Below, one piece after another: positions 8,745 to 18,281 of a stretch of 64,000 nt of DNA. How positions within the stretch are numbered: the stretch's first letter is position 1; every line of letters starts with the position of its first letter. The notes under the pieces are model-generated. The model was given only the letters and a program-made list of their open reading frames with translations. It searched no databases and was not told where the DNA came from. The translations under genes were made by a program, and so were the position numbers. The DNA is taken from the NCBI RefSeq assembly GCF_024435075.2, contig NZ_JAMZEG020000001.1, forward strand, positions 248,001 through 312,000. Reading direction: 5' to 3'. This stretch comes from Marinomonas maritima. Lineage in GTDB: Bacteria; Pseudomonadota; Gammaproteobacteria; Pseudomonadales; Marinomonadaceae.

Positions 8745-8921
8745 TTACGCTGATTTTAACGGGCGGCTAACCGTAAGGTTTGCAAAGAATGCTTTTACAT
8801 TTGCTTTCATTTTTTTAAAAGCGGCAGCGTAGTATGCTCGGCGTAATTCGTACGCTTTTTCTACATAAAAATCAGTATCAAGGTTACCAAAGCTGTCATA
8901 TTTGTAATCGGTTTTCATCAT
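8745..8921 (-). CDS. Small hypothetical protein (58 aa)
   Basis: The start at 8921 (or the adjacent ATG at 8918) is chosen because AGGAG lies four to seven bases upstream; the longer frame to 8987 has no ribosome site. The peptide is rich in Tyr, Lys and Ala, with a charged helix (YVEKAYELRRAYYAAAFKKM). It resembles small basic proteins of unknown role found in marine bacteria, but I cannot name a family with certainty. It stands alone between divergent and same-strand neighbours. Confidence 0.6.
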   Translation of the reverse strand: MMKTDYKYDSFGNLDTDFYVEKAYELRRAYYAAAFKKMKANVKAFFANLTVSRPLKSA

Positions 8922-9047
8922 GATTCTCCTAAAAAATAAGTCATATTTGACACTGCTTATAATAGGATTCGACCAATCAATCAGCAAACGATCAATTTTC
9001 AGCTTATAGGTTAGAAAAATTCACCATTAGAAGCACGGATAAGCGTG

Positions 9048-9938
9048 TTAAATAGAAGGTTGATTGCTCAGAGCGCGAAATTTACCAGGCGTTACACCTG
9101 CGGTTCTTTTAAAAAATCGAGAAAAGTAGCCCGGATCTTTAAACCCCAAGTCATAGCTTATTTCTTCAACGGATCGTACGGTATAAATGAGACTTCGTTT
9201 GGCTTCAATCAAGAGTCGATCGTGGACGAGATCGAGTATGCTTTTGTTGAATGCTCGTTTACTAACACGGTTTAAACGGCTGGTGGATGTGCCTAATGCC
9301 TGCGCATATTGGTTGCTTGTCCAGTGCTGTCGGTAATGACTTCCGATTAGCTCTTTGAGTTGCTGCGCATGGCGGCCTTCGGTTTTGTTGCTCACACTGG
9401 CTACGCCACTGCTGTGTTGGCGATGCAACAATAATAAAATGGCTTTAATCAGATATTCACTCATTAATGCTCTTCCTTCACGTATGAAAGCAGATTCACT
9501 TTCAAGCTGCTGGATTAATGGCCAAAGCTCAGAAAATACATTGCGATGACCATTAAAATTGATATAGCACGCTTGACTCAAAAGGGGTTTGATAAATACT
9601 GCGGCCTTTTCTTGGTAGGCATCTTCAAGCAGAGGTTCGGCAATGCTAATAACTCGGCCATCTGTATTTGGGGAGAACCGAAAGCCATGTACTATTCCTG
9701 CGGGCACGATAATCGCCCACGCGCCTTGCAGTTTGCGTTGTTGTTCGTCCAGTTGTACTTGCGCCTCTCCGGATCTAAGAATAAGAATTTGGAAAAGCTG
9801 AGCATGCCGATGAGGATTTATCTTCCAATCTAGATTACTGCTGCGCGATTCAATGTCTTCGATATGGAAAAACTCCGGGTCATTGACCCAGCTAGACTCG
9901 CCATAAAGCCCAAAATGGGGAATGCTAGATTGCTTCAT
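9048..9938 (-). CDS. pobR: AraC-family regulator, PobR-like, next to pobA
   Basis: The protein has 296 residues. An N-terminal cupin-like ligand domain (about 20-150, with HRHAQLFQILIL) is followed by two C-terminal AraC helix-turn-helix motifs (about 190-290, ending with the classic SYDLGFKDPGYFSRFFKRTAGVTP-type region). It is divergent from pobA across 284 bp. AraC-type PobR proteins activate pobA in response to 4-hydroxybenzoate, and the cupin domain is expected to bind that ligand. The symbol is assigned by domain type and position and not by direct evidence of the ligand. Confidence 0.83.
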   Translation of the reverse strand: MKQSSIPHFGLYGESSWVNDPEFFHIEDIESRSSNLDWKINPHRHAQLFQILILRSGEAQVQLDEQQRKLQGAWAIIVPAGIVHGFRFSPNTDGRVISIAEPLLEDAYQEKAAVFIKPLLSQACYINFNGHRNVFSELWPLIQQLESESAFIREGRALMSEYLIKAILLLLHRQHSSGVASVSNKTEGRHAQQLKELIGSHYRQHWTSNQYAQALGTSTSRLNRVSKRAFNKSILDLVHDRLLIEAKRSLIYTVRSVEEISYDLGFKDPGYFSRFFKRTAGVTPGKFRALSNQPSI

Positions 9939-10222
9939 CCGCTTCTTCCTATTTGCTAAAAGGTTCTTTTTTATCGTTTTTCAATGACGATAAAACGTTA
10001 AAACACACGCTAACACATCGCCTTTTATAAAGAAAAAGTGCATTAAAGTCATTTTGTTGTCTGATTAAATCGATGTGTAAAAATACAAGTTGATCAAAAA
10101 GTACAATTTTTTGAACAGAAAGCACCTAACGCCTCATTCGTTAATCTTCCACTATTGCACCACTTAATAGGTTGATGCGTTCGTCAGTATCGAAGAAAAA
10201 CAATAAATGAAGGTGTGAGAAA

Positions 10223-11425
10223 ATGAAAACTCAAGTTGCAATCATAGGTGCTGGTCCATCCGGTCTATTGCTTGGTCAGTTATTATCAAAGCAAGGCATT
10301 GATAACGTTATTATCGAACGTGCTGCGGGTGATTATATTCTTGGCCGTATCCGTGCGGGGGTACTTGAACAAGGTATGACGGATTTACTTCGCGAAGCGG
10401 GTGTTGGTGAACGCATGGATCGTGAAGGTCAAATTCATACTGGCGTAGAGTTAGCATTTAACAACAAGCGCGTTAAAATTGAGTTAGAAAAACTGACGGG
10501 AGGCAGTACCGTGATGGTTTACGGCCAAACAGAAGTAACTCGCGACTTAATGGAGGCACGCTCAGCCGCCGATTTAACCACCTACTATGAGTCTAGTAAC
10601 GTGGTACTTCACGATGTAAAAACCGATTCGCCTTATGTGACGTTCGAGCAAGGTGGTGAAAAATACCGCCTAGACTGTGACTATATTGCAGGTTGTGATG
10701 GTTTTCATGGCGTTTCTCGTCCCACCATTCCTGAGTCTTCTCGTAAAGAATTTGAGCGTGTTTATCCATTCGGCTGGCTAGGTGTTTTATCCGATACTCC
10801 GCCAGTGAATGATGAGCTTATTTACTGCAAAACGGATCGTGGTTTTGCTATGACAAGCATGCGTTCTGCAACACGTTCTCGCTATTATCTTCAAGTGCCT
10901 CTTACCGATAAAGTTGAAAATTGGAGTGATGACGATTTTTGGACAGAGCTGAAACGTCGTCTTCCTGATGATGTCGCTGAAAAGTTGGTGACGGGTCCGA
11001 CGATTGAAAAGAGCATTGCACCATTGCGTTCTTTTGTTTGTGAGCCCATGCAATATGGCAATCTTTTCTTGCTCGGTGATGCTGCCCATATTGTACCGCC
11101 AACGGGTGCGAAAGGTTTAAATCTCGCGGCATCGGATGTGGCGACACTTTATAAGATATTAACGCGTGTTTATAAAGACGGCGATAAGGAATGTATTAAC
11201 CAATACTCTGAAATTTGTTTGCGTCGGGTTTGGCATGGCGAGCGTTTTTCTTGGTGGATGACGAGTATGCTGCATGACTTTGGTGATGATGGCGCAAACA
11301 GCACGGATGCGCAGACGTATGCGCGTTTTATGAGCTCAGAACTGAGCTTCTATACAGACAATGAAGCGGGTCGCCGTGTGATTGCTATGCAATACGTTGG
11401 GTTGCCTTACGAAGAATTGTCTTAA
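10223..11425 (+). CDS. pobA: 4-hydroxybenzoate 3-monooxygenase
   Basis: This flavoprotein hydroxylates 4-hydroxybenzoate to protocatechuate with NAD(P)H and O2, the entry step to the beta-ketoadipate pathway. Its 400 residues are close to the usual 394. Visible motifs are the FAD GAGPSG at 8-13, the family DG motif (AGCDGFHG near 155-163) and the second FAD motif GDAAHIVPPTGAKGLNLA near 287-304. It is divergent from the PobR-like regulator and followed by a terminator, then by a TRAP transporter that probably imports an aromatic acid. Protocatechuate-cleavage genes are not in the window. Confidence 0.95.
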   Translation: MKTQVAIIGAGPSGLLLGQLLSKQGIDNVIIERAAGDYILGRIRAGVLEQGMTDLLREAGVGERMDREGQIHTGVELAFNNKRVKIELEKLTGGSTVMVYGQTEVTRDLMEARSAADLTTYYESSNVVLHDVKTDSPYVTFEQGGEKYRLDCDYIAGCDGFHGVSRPTIPESSRKEFERVYPFGWLGVLSDTPPVNDELIYCKTDRGFAMTSMRSATRSRYYLQVPLTDKVENWSDDDFWTELKRRLPDDVAEKLVTGPTIEKSIAPLRSFVCEPMQYGNLFLLGDAAHIVPPTGAKGLNLAASDVATLYKILTRVYKDGDKECINQYSEICLRRVWHGERFSWWMTSMLHDFGDDGANSTDAQTYARFMSSELSFYTDNEAGRRVIAMQYVGLPYEELS

Positions 11426-11437
11426 TTGGACCAATAC

Positions 11438-11475
11438 ATTGGATGGCTAAATTTATAACGCTATCCAATTTTTCA
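11438..11475 (+). terminator. Terminator after pobA
   Basis: ATTGGATGGC pairs with GCTATCCAAT across a short AT-rich loop and is followed by a run of T. It separates pobA from the TRAP genes, so the transporter probably has its own promoter in 11475-11588. Confidence 0.75.
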
Positions 11476-11588
11476 ATACCTCACATTTATAATCAATTAC
11501 CTTTTTGACAATTAGGTTGTTAGTCTCCTAAATGCAAAGTGGTTCTAAAAACTGCCTATAAAAAAACAACGCTATTTGGGAGTCGAAC

Positions 11589-12620
11589 ATGATAAAAATA
11601 ATAAAACACGCGACAATAACGGCTATTGCTGCTTCTGTTATTGTCAGTGCTCACGCAAACGCATCCGCAGAATATACATTACGTTTTAGTCACTTCTTTC
11701 CTGAAGTATCGGGTCCAAGTAAGGGTTTGTTTCTAAAATGGGCAGAGGCGGTAGAAGCAGAATCGAATGGGCGTATTGACGTTCAGATGTACCCTTCTAG
11801 CACGCTAGCGAAGGCTCCAGCTCAGTACGATGCCGTGAAGAATAGCATTGCAGACGTGTCTGTTTCCGTTCAAGGCTATACAGCAAACCGTTTTCCACTA
11901 ACGCAAATTGTGGAACTACCAGGTGTTTCTCAAGGTGCGGCGCAAGGTTCTTGTATTGTTCAGTCGCTGTATGATGAAGGTCTTATTTCTAACGAATACC
12001 GCCAAACTAAACCTCTGTTCTTGTTTACACATGGGCCAGGTGGCATTCATACCACGAAGAAAGAAATCAAAGTACCTAAAGACTTAGAAGGTTTACGTAT
12101 CCGCCGTCCTACGGCCGTGGTGGCAAAACTGCTTGAAGGCCTTGGTGCACAACCTGTTGGCATGCCAGCTCCTGACTCTTATCAGTCTACTCAACGTGGT
12201 GTGATTGATGGTGTTGCGTTGCCATGGGAAGGTCAATATACATTCCGTCTAAACGAATTAACTCAGTATCACACAGACGTAGGTGGTCTTTATACGCTGG
12301 CCTTTATTATGACGATTAACAAATCGTTCTATAATCGCTTACCAGCGGATCTTAAAAAAGTAATTGATCATAACTCAGGCATGGAGTGGGCTAAGAAAGC
12401 AGCCGTTGTATTTGATGATTTGGATGATAAAGGTCGTGCTCAAGCTATTGAGTTGGGGCATAAAATTACCGTCATTGAAGATGGCGCAGAGAATCCTTTG
12501 TGGAAACCAGTTCTTTATCAAGCAACAGAAGATTACTTGAGTGAATTACAACAGAAAGGGTTACCTGCTTATAAAGTCTATGCTCGTGCTGTTGAGTTGT
12601 CTCAATCAGCTTGTAAATAA
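11589..12620 (+). CDS. dctP: TRAP transporter solute-binding protein (DctP family)
   Basis: The protein has 343 residues with a clear Sec signal peptide (MIKIIKHATITAIAASVIVS... cleaved near ANASA), so it is periplasmic. The DctP fold is recognised by the early RFSHFFPEVS segment, the central PKDLEGLRIRRPTAVV region with the family arginine that binds the ligand carboxylate, and the QSTQRGVIDGV segment. Good ribosome site GGGAG upstream. It delivers an organic acid to the DctQM pair that follows. Given pobA alongside, 4-hydroxybenzoate or a related aromatic acid is a reasonable substrate guess, but the sequence does not show it. Confidence 0.9.
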   Translation: MIKIIKHATITAIAASVIVSAHANASAEYTLRFSHFFPEVSGPSKGLFLKWAEAVEAESNGRIDVQMYPSSTLAKAPAQYDAVKNSIADVSVSVQGYTANRFPLTQIVELPGVSQGAAQGSCIVQSLYDEGLISNEYRQTKPLFLFTHGPGGIHTTKKEIKVPKDLEGLRIRRPTAVVAKLLEGLGAQPVGMPAPDSYQSTQRGVIDGVALPWEGQYTFRLNELTQYHTDVGGLYTLAFIMTINKSFYNRLPADLKKVIDHNSGMEWAKKAAVVFDDLDDKGRAQAIELGHKITVIEDGAENPLWKPVLYQATEDYLSELQQKGLPAYKVYARAVELSQSACK

Positions 12621-12668
12621 CGACCGTTAATAGACATGACCAAGCGTTGTGGTAGTTGGAGAGTATTA

Positions 12669-13178
12669 ATGAGGGTAATAGCTCAAGTAATAGAGCGTAT
12701 CACGCATGTAATGCACTTATTGGGCGGGGTGTTCTTAATCACTATGATGGTGGTTACCTTGTTTGATGTCTTTACCCGAGGTTTATTTTCGGTGACAGAT
12801 GGTGCCGTAGATTGGACTATCCTTGGTGGCATCGAGTTGGTGAAATACAGTTTACTATTTACTGTGCTCTTTATTCTTCCGCACTCTGTTAGCCGTTCAC
12901 AGGTCATTGTTGACCTGTTTACGGAACGGCTTCAAGCGCGAACAAAAAAAGTATTTGAAGCGGTTTATATACTCTGTTTCGGTTTAATGGGAATCGGTAT
13001 GAGTTACAGTTTTTATCATTTGGTTGATGAGGCGGCAATGAGTTATGAAACGACTCAGGATTTATTGATTCCATTAACGTATTTTTATGCAGCAGCTTGT
13101 TTCGCAACCTTTATGCTTGCTGTTTCGGCCGTGACGCACGCGTTGCAGCTATTATTTTCTAAAAAGGCAGAGTCATGA
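12669..13178 (+). CDS. dctQ: TRAP transporter small permease (DctQ family)
   Basis: The protein has 169 residues with four hydrophobic segments (about 10-35, 55-75, 95-115 and 135-160), typical of DctQ. The start at 12669 has GGAG seven bases upstream; an in-frame ATG at 12636 has no ribosome site and would add 11 polar residues. The stop overlaps the next start (ATGA at 13175-13178), so it is translationally coupled with dctM. It is an inner-membrane partner of DctM. Confidence 0.87.
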   Translation: MRVIAQVIERITHVMHLLGGVFLITMMVVTLFDVFTRGLFSVTDGAVDWTILGGIELVKYSLLFTVLFILPHSVSRSQVIVDLFTERLQARTKKVFEAVYILCFGLMGIGMSYSFYHLVDEAAMSYETTQDLLIPLTYFYAAACFATFMLAVSAVTHALQLLFSKKAES

Positions 13179-14461
13179 GTACTTCAATGATCGGTGTTGT
13201 CTGTATTACCGTCATGTTGTTGCTAATCGCGCTGCGTGCTCCTATCGCATTGACGATGGCGTTGGCAGGTTTTGTTGGTTTTGGTTGGATTGTTGCGTTT
13301 GATCCTGCTATTTCGATTCTCGCTAGTGGCCCTTTTGAAACACTGTCTAATTACAGCTTTAGCCCTATTCCTATGTTTATTCTGATGGGGGTATTTGCGT
13401 CAAAATCTGGTATGTCGAAAGAGCTGTTTCAAGGCGCAAGGGCGATGTTCGGTAGTTGGCGTGGTGGTATGGCACTGGCCGCTGTTACGTCATGTGGTAT
13501 TTTCTCGGCTATTTCTGGTTCATCCATGGCGACGGCAGCCAGTATGTCTCGTGTTGCGTTGCCAGAAATGGAAAAGAATGGTTATGCGCCAACGTTGGCG
13601 ACGGGTGTGTTAGCCGCAGGTGGTACGTTAGGCATCATGATTCCACCTTCTATTGCGCTGTTATTGTACGCCTTGATTACCGAGCAATCGGTAGGCGCAA
13701 TGTTTATGGCTGGCGTAATACCTGGCTTGCTTGGGTTGGTGATGTACGGTCTTACTGTCGCTGTTTTGGTTATTGTGTTTCCCAATATTGCTCAACCTGG
13801 TAAGGCAACCACGTTAAAAGAAAAGTTTCTTGGTCTTAAGGGATTAGTGCCGTTTACTGGCGTTTTCATTTTTATTATTGGTGGCATTTATAGCGGTTGG
13901 TTTACGCCAACGGAAGCCTCTGCCGTTGGTGCGGCGGCAACCTTGTTAATCGCCATTATGCGAGGCATGCGCTTTGAACAGTTTAAAGAGGCGGTAGGTG
14001 AAACGTTAGTAATGTCTGCAATGATCTTTTTTATGATCATTGGTGCTGAAATTTTTGGTTATTTTCTCTCTGTGTCACGCATTTCATTTTCCTTGGTTGA
14101 ATATGTAGACAGTCTGCACTTAGGGCCTTACATGATACTGTTCTGTGTCTTGATTCTGTTTATGGTGCTGGGTTGTGTCATGGACAGTATTGCGATGTTG
14201 TTACTGACGGTGCCAGTGGTTTATCCATTGATAGAGGCGGCAGGCTTTGACCCTATTTGGTTTGGTATTGTGGCGGTTATTACGGTGGAATTGGGTTTGA
14301 TTACCCCGCCCGTTGGCATGAATGTATTTGTCATTAAGTCGGTGGCTCCCCATATATCCATTGGTGATATGTATAAAGGGGTAATGCCATTTGTGATTGC
14401 TGATTTACTGCGTTTAGCGCTTATTGTGGCCTTTCCAATACTGGCTATTGGTTTGGTCTAA
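13175..14461 (+). CDS. dctM: TRAP transporter large permease (DctM family)
   Basis: The protein has 428 residues, very hydrophobic, with about twelve membrane segments. Typical DctM features are seen: the SAISGSSMATAASM segment, LGIMIPPSIALLLYA, and VELGLITPPVGMNVFV near the C-terminus. It forms the sodium-driven transport channel with DctQ. It overlaps dctQ by 4 bp and is followed by a 26-bp palindromic terminator, so dctPQM forms one operon. Confidence 0.93.
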   Translation: MSTSMIGVVCITVMLLLIALRAPIALTMALAGFVGFGWIVAFDPAISILASGPFETLSNYSFSPIPMFILMGVFASKSGMSKELFQGARAMFGSWRGGMALAAVTSCGIFSAISGSSMATAASMSRVALPEMEKNGYAPTLATGVLAAGGTLGIMIPPSIALLLYALITEQSVGAMFMAGVIPGLLGLVMYGLTVAVLVIVFPNIAQPGKATTLKEKFLGLKGLVPFTGVFIFIIGGIYSGWFTPTEASAVGAAATLLIAIMRGMRFEQFKEAVGETLVMSAMIFFMIIGAEIFGYFLSVSRISFSLVEYVDSLHLGPYMILFCVLILFMVLGCVMDSIAMLLLTVPVVYPLIEAAGFDPIWFGIVAVITVELGLITPPVGMNVFVIKSVAPHISIGDMYKGVMPFVIADLLRLALIVAFPILAIGLV

Positions 14462-14480
14462 CAGGCGATTTTAGTATGTA

Positions 14481-14508
14481 AAAACGGCGCCAATTGGCGC
14501 CGTTTTTT
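14481..14508. terminator. Bidirectional terminator between dctM and lipoprotein operon
   Basis: A perfect palindrome, AAAACGGCGCC/GGCGCCGTTTT around AATT, has A-tract and T-tract flanks. It sits between convergent genes (dctM plus strand, LPP20-like minus strand) and can stop transcription from both sides. Confidence 0.93.
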
Positions 14509-14533
14509 GTTTATATTATTGGGACTAACGGGA

Positions 14534-15562
14534 TTAATCTAATCGAGTTAACCAAGTAAACATGGCTTCAATCGCTTGATTTGACCAGTTGACGGTGGCT
14601 TGCTCTCGAGCACTGCTCAGATTCTTAGCAATACCTCTGGCACTGACTGTCCAAGACGCAAGGCGTGAGCCTGTTGGATCAATGAGTTCCAGCGTGCCGT
14701 CTTCGAACACATAAAACCGGCCATCCTGAGTTTCATTGTGTTGCAATGTGCGACTATTTAACGTGAAGAGAGAATTCGCTTTTGGTGTTAATCCAAATTT
14801 AGACAACGCACTGGCTAATGCATCCGCTTGTTTTGTTTTGGATGCATCAAAGCCAAAGCTGACTAAAGCACGACTCAATTGCTGTTCTATATTTTGAATA
14901 TCGTCGTCGGCTCTTCCCGCTAAGGTTCGCTCAGTTGAATAAAGACTCAATTCTTCTTCGTAGGCCTTGCGCTGGGCAAAGTGCGGAATAAGCTGCATGT
15001 AGATTTGCCAATCTTGTGCGGCAGGAAGTTGAGACGCCTTGGTGCTCAGCAAAGAGGCTTGCTGACGAATTACGTCGTCGGTATCACTAATGGCGATTTT
15101 TAACTTGGCGACAATGCGCGTGCGATCAATCGATTGCAGTGCATAGACGTAGTTTTTTCCAGCGTAGCGTTTTTCATTGATCGCTTGTTCTAGCTCAATC
15201 GGTGATGTTGTTATCTGAGTGTAAGCGGTTTGTACCTTGGAAACCTGTTCTCCGCCTTGTCCTGATCTCACTTGGGTGTCTTGCGTATTGACTTGACTCA
15301 CCTGAGTACGCAGCTGTTGCGCAATTTGAACATTGCCATTTTGCTCGGCTTGGGTAAAAGCCAGAGCAATGTTTTCAATGCGCGACGCACTGCCAACACC
15401 ATACAAATGTGTACTGTCCTGTGGAGGAGACGACACCCAGTTCGGCATCGTCTCCTCCACTTGGTTGGATTTGGTGTTAAAGCCTAAACACCCAGTTAGA
15501 CTGAGTAATAGGCTCGTGACCATCACCCAATGTAAAGACGTAGGTAGGGCGGAGAATATCAT
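14534..15562 (-). CDS. LPP20-family lipoprotein
   Basis: The protein has 342 residues with a lipoprotein signal ending in lipobox LTGC (about residues 22-25). The segment MPNWVSSPPQDSTHLYGVGSA is typical of LPP20-type outer-membrane lipoproteins. A Gln-rich central region with predicted helices follows. It starts 2 bp after the lpoB stop on the same strand, third in an operon with lpoB and the COG3014 lipoprotein. Role is unknown, but the company of LpoB points to the cell envelope and possibly to control of peptidoglycan synthesis. Confidence 0.8.
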   Translation of the reverse strand: MIFSALPTSLHWVMVTSLLLSLTGCLGFNTKSNQVEETMPNWVSSPPQDSTHLYGVGSASRIENIALAFTQAEQNGNVQIAQQLRTQVSQVNTQDTQVRSGQGGEQVSKVQTAYTQITTSPIELEQAINEKRYAGKNYVYALQSIDRTRIVAKLKIAISDTDDVIRQQASLLSTKASQLPAAQDWQIYMQLIPHFAQRKAYEEELSLYSTERTLAGRADDDIQNIEQQLSRALVSFGFDASKTKQADALASALSKFGLTPKANSLFTLNSRTLQHNETQDGRFYVFEDGTLELIDPTGSRLASWTVSARGIAKNLSSAREQATVNWSNQAIEAMFTWLTRLD

Positions 15563-15564
15563 GG

Positions 15565-16191
15565 TTAGAAAAAGCCTTTATCTGCCAATTTTTTGAGTTT
15601 CTTCTGACCATTCCATACTTCACGATTGGTCGTCATATCAATCAATTTCAAATCAACTTGGTAGAAGCTCACGCGTTGGTCGCCATTTGAATCAACAATG
15701 GAGTTGATGGTGCCAGATAAGGCAAAACCAGCGCCTTGTTCAAGGCCAAATTTAGCAACGGTATCGGGTGCGGCGTTTAGCGCTTGTTCTTCTCGTTCGC
15801 TACGAACTTCATCTCGTTCTGCGCCTGAAACAACAAAGTCGACTTTTCCGGCACGTAATAAGCTGCGCTTTATGTCATTAATGAAGGTATCAACAGGAAT
15901 GTGCTCAGAGGTTTTGTTACGTATCGTCTGCACAATAACGGTTGGATTGCCTTTGTTGCTGAAATTGTAATCACGAAACCATGGGAACGTCAGCATGTCG
16001 CCCATCATTTCTTCTGCTACTAAGCGAGAGTCTGTGTCATTCCAACGATCAGACAGCATGACATCTTCGTTAGTGTCGAGGCGCTTTACGCTGCCAGAAC
16101 ACGCCGCTAATAGTACAGTCATAAAGACAGTGATAAGCCCCTTCCATGACAGAGTGATCCATTTAGACTGATTCAGTTTATCAATATGCAT
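15565..16191 (-). CDS. lpoB: Penicillin-binding protein activator LpoB
   Basis: The protein has 208 residues with signal peptide and lipobox LAAC (about 27-30). The mature part has the LpoB core: NPTVIVQTIRNKTSEHI, FINDIKRSLLRAGKVDFV and KFGLEQGAGFALSGTINSI, then VDLKLIDMTTNREVW. In E. coli LpoB is an outer-membrane lipoprotein that spans the periplasm to activate PBP1b. It lies in a three-lipoprotein operon, which is not the E. coli arrangement (there lpoB is next to ycfL and thiK) but is found in marine gammaproteobacteria. Confidence 0.87.
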   Translation of the reverse strand: MHIDKLNQSKWITLSWKGLITVFMTVLLAACSGSVKRLDTNEDVMLSDRWNDTDSRLVAEEMMGDMLTFPWFRDYNFSNKGNPTVIVQTIRNKTSEHIPVDTFINDIKRSLLRAGKVDFVVSGAERDEVRSEREEQALNAAPDTVAKFGLEQGAGFALSGTINSIVDSNGDQRVSFYQVDLKLIDMTTNREVWNGQKKLKKLADKGFF

Positions 16192-16245
16192 AATGTTTTC
16201 CTTACGTCCGTTTTAGCCTGATACCAAGCTGTTAGTGTAATCAAT

Positions 16246-17911
16246 TTAATAAGGGTTGCGTAGATTCCAAAGTTTAATTTTATTTGCTTCTAAGTTGACC
16301 TTACCCAGAGAGAATTGTTGTTGATTGACGTTATAGTCTGGCGTGTATTCGCCCGGTGGCAATGGCTTTCTCGTCAGTCTTACTTGTGCTGGTAGTGTGA
16401 GCCAATTTCGTGTGTCTGCCGCAGACGATGCAAACACAGCAACTTGTCCAATGAGATTCAAAATCAAGCTGGCACTTTCATCTTTAACATTTGCTGTGAC
16501 TTGATAGGTTAACCAGCTGCGTAATAACTCTCTTGTTAGGCCTTCGTAAATATCTCTCTGCGCTTGTGCTAGTTGTTCTTGGAAGGCGATGTCGGCAAGA
16601 GACGTCATTCTTAAACTGTGACTTGCTTCTGTCATTGCTTGCCCGTTCGTTTTTAACTTTGGTTGATGTTGGTCCAAGGTAAAACGTCGATAGTATGGCA
16701 CGGTAACGCGTATGGGTTGTTGCGCCAGTAATTTATCAACATTCGCGGCGCTAAGTTGCTGCCAAACAGGGCGACCAAGAATAACGCGTTTGGTGAAAAT
16801 GCCAGAAAAAGTGCCCCATGCACCGCCTGCTTTGTAATTGGCGATCAAGTTCAGCGGATTGATGTCGGCATACACCATGGTGAACCAACGAAATGAATCA
16901 TTTGTCTGAGTTGTTCCGCCGCCGTGAAGCGGCTCTAACACTAAAGAGTATGCCCGAGGATCGGAGAACAGTAATAAGGTCATTTCGCTTTTGTCAGGAA
17001 CAAAGCCTTGGTGTTCTAAGACGACTAATTCCGCATCACCAGTGTGGTATTGCTTGAGCGTTTCTTGCATGTCGGGAGATAGTTTATCTTTTATTTTTTG
17101 CTGTATTTCACTTTGGCTAAACCCCCCTTTTTGCATCATACGAATGGTGTCTAGCCAGGCTCGCTCAGCGGTCGTACTGGGTAAGTCGTATTGCTTTGCG
17201 TAACCGTCTTCATACAAATTCGCGGCCTTTTGATAGCTGATACGAGCGTCATCGTATTCGCTATTAATTTCGTATTGTAGCCCCTCCATGTAACGCGCCC
17301 ACGCGTCATCACGATAGAGGAACTTGTCTGTGTCTCGTCCACCCGTGTAGAAGTTACCCAACCAGCTCAATGCTTTCATGTAAAAGGCTTGGTTTTCTTT
17401 GGCATTGAGATCTTGATAGCTGGGGTTTTGTGCGCGGATTTCATTGAGTTTGATGTCAATGCGACGTACTTCAACCACCGCGGCGTCGTTCAATTGACGT
17501 TTCTTAGCGGTGTTTTGTTCTTGCTCCGCCAGCGCGAGATAGTTCATGGACTTGAGGTAACTGATGTAAATGCGCTCCATGCCGCTACCACGATAGTCGC
17601 TTTGCCTTGGGTTGCTCAATAAGGCCCAGGAGCGATTAGAAAAATTTTCTTGGAAGAAGGTATCACTTAATCTTTCGGCTTGTTCGAGTAGGGTGTTACT
17701 GCGCTCATAATCCCCTTGGTTTTGGGCAAGAGCGCCAATTTCCATGTAATAGAGTAGTTTATCTTGTGAATTGTCTAAAACACCTTCTAATTTACCTTCG
17801 GCTTTTTTCCATTCACCTTCTTTTGCTAAGCTTAGTCCAGCGTCAATGTCCTGCTTGTACGTAGCACAGCCAGCTAGAAAACTGATACTTAAGCAAAGAA
17901 ATAACCACCTC
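16246..17911 (-). CDS. COG3014-type lipoprotein with TPR-like N-terminus
   Basis: The signal peptide has lipobox LAGC (13-16), so it is a predicted lipoprotein. Residues about 20-240 are helical repeats of TPR type (GLSLAKEGEWKKAEGKLEGVL, GDYERSNTLLEQAERL). The C-terminal half is a beta-rich domain of the COG3014 family with unknown function. The start codon is GTG at 17911-17913. It is first of three lipoprotein genes with lpoB and LPP20. The preceding 40-residue ORF ends 1 bp before this start, so the two are probably coupled. Confidence 0.8.
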
Positions 17912-17914
17912 ACA

Positions 17915-18037
17915 TTACATTCCTTTTTCTAAAAACTGATTGGCGACCAATATGGCAAGCAGAGCAAAGCAGCCTAGGTAAAGTATTAACCAGCGAGCTT
18001 TAAGGCAATTAGGGCAAGGTTTTTTTTTCTTTTTCAT
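17915..18037 (-). CDS. Small membrane peptide with CPNC motif (40 aa)
   Basis: The frame reads a lysine-rich N-terminus (MKKKKKP), a CPNC motif, then one hydrophobic helix (about residues 17-33) and a short tail. The stop TAA lies 1 bp before the GTG of the lipoprotein gene, and GGAAG precedes the ATG. The size is below most gene-calling limits. The tight coupling and membrane-anchor layout argue that it is real. The role is unknown; it could act in the envelope with the lipoproteins that follow. Confidence 0.55.
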   Translation of the reverse strand: MKKKKKPCPNCLKARWLILYLGCFALLAILVANQFLEKGM

Positions 18038-18113
18038 CACAGCTTCCATTGGTACTGATGATATTAAAAGGCGATCTTTGGTTATTATGCAATAAAAAAG
18101 GAGGCGCGTGGCC

Positions 18114-18281
18114 TAATGCTGTTCACTTAAGCGGAACAGCATTACGAGATACCGAATATCTCGTCTTTGATTGCTTGACCAAGCGAGGCCTCGCTTTTTT
18201 TCGTTCTAAAAACAAATTACACACCCCAGACCTTAGCTCCTTAAGGCGCATTCCTGTCTTCGATTCTGGCTTGGCGGCTGC
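18114..18281. repeat. Hairpin-rich repeat-like segment fused to the IS3 remnant
   Basis: Three inverted repeats follow each other: TAATGCTGTTC/GAACAGCATTA (18114-18144), CGAGATA/TATCTCG (18145-18163) and the perfect palindrome GCGAGGCCTCGC (18183-18194) followed by a run of T. This looks like a dispersed, non-coding repeat or the end of another element. It supplies the last 50 or so codons of the truncated orfB by chance. The third hairpin could end transcription on the plus strand. Confidence 0.5.

Noticed and set aside
13395..13803. Plus-strand ORFs inside dctM
   Set aside because: They are alternate frames of a clear membrane protein gene with Trp/Cys-rich, unnatural composition.
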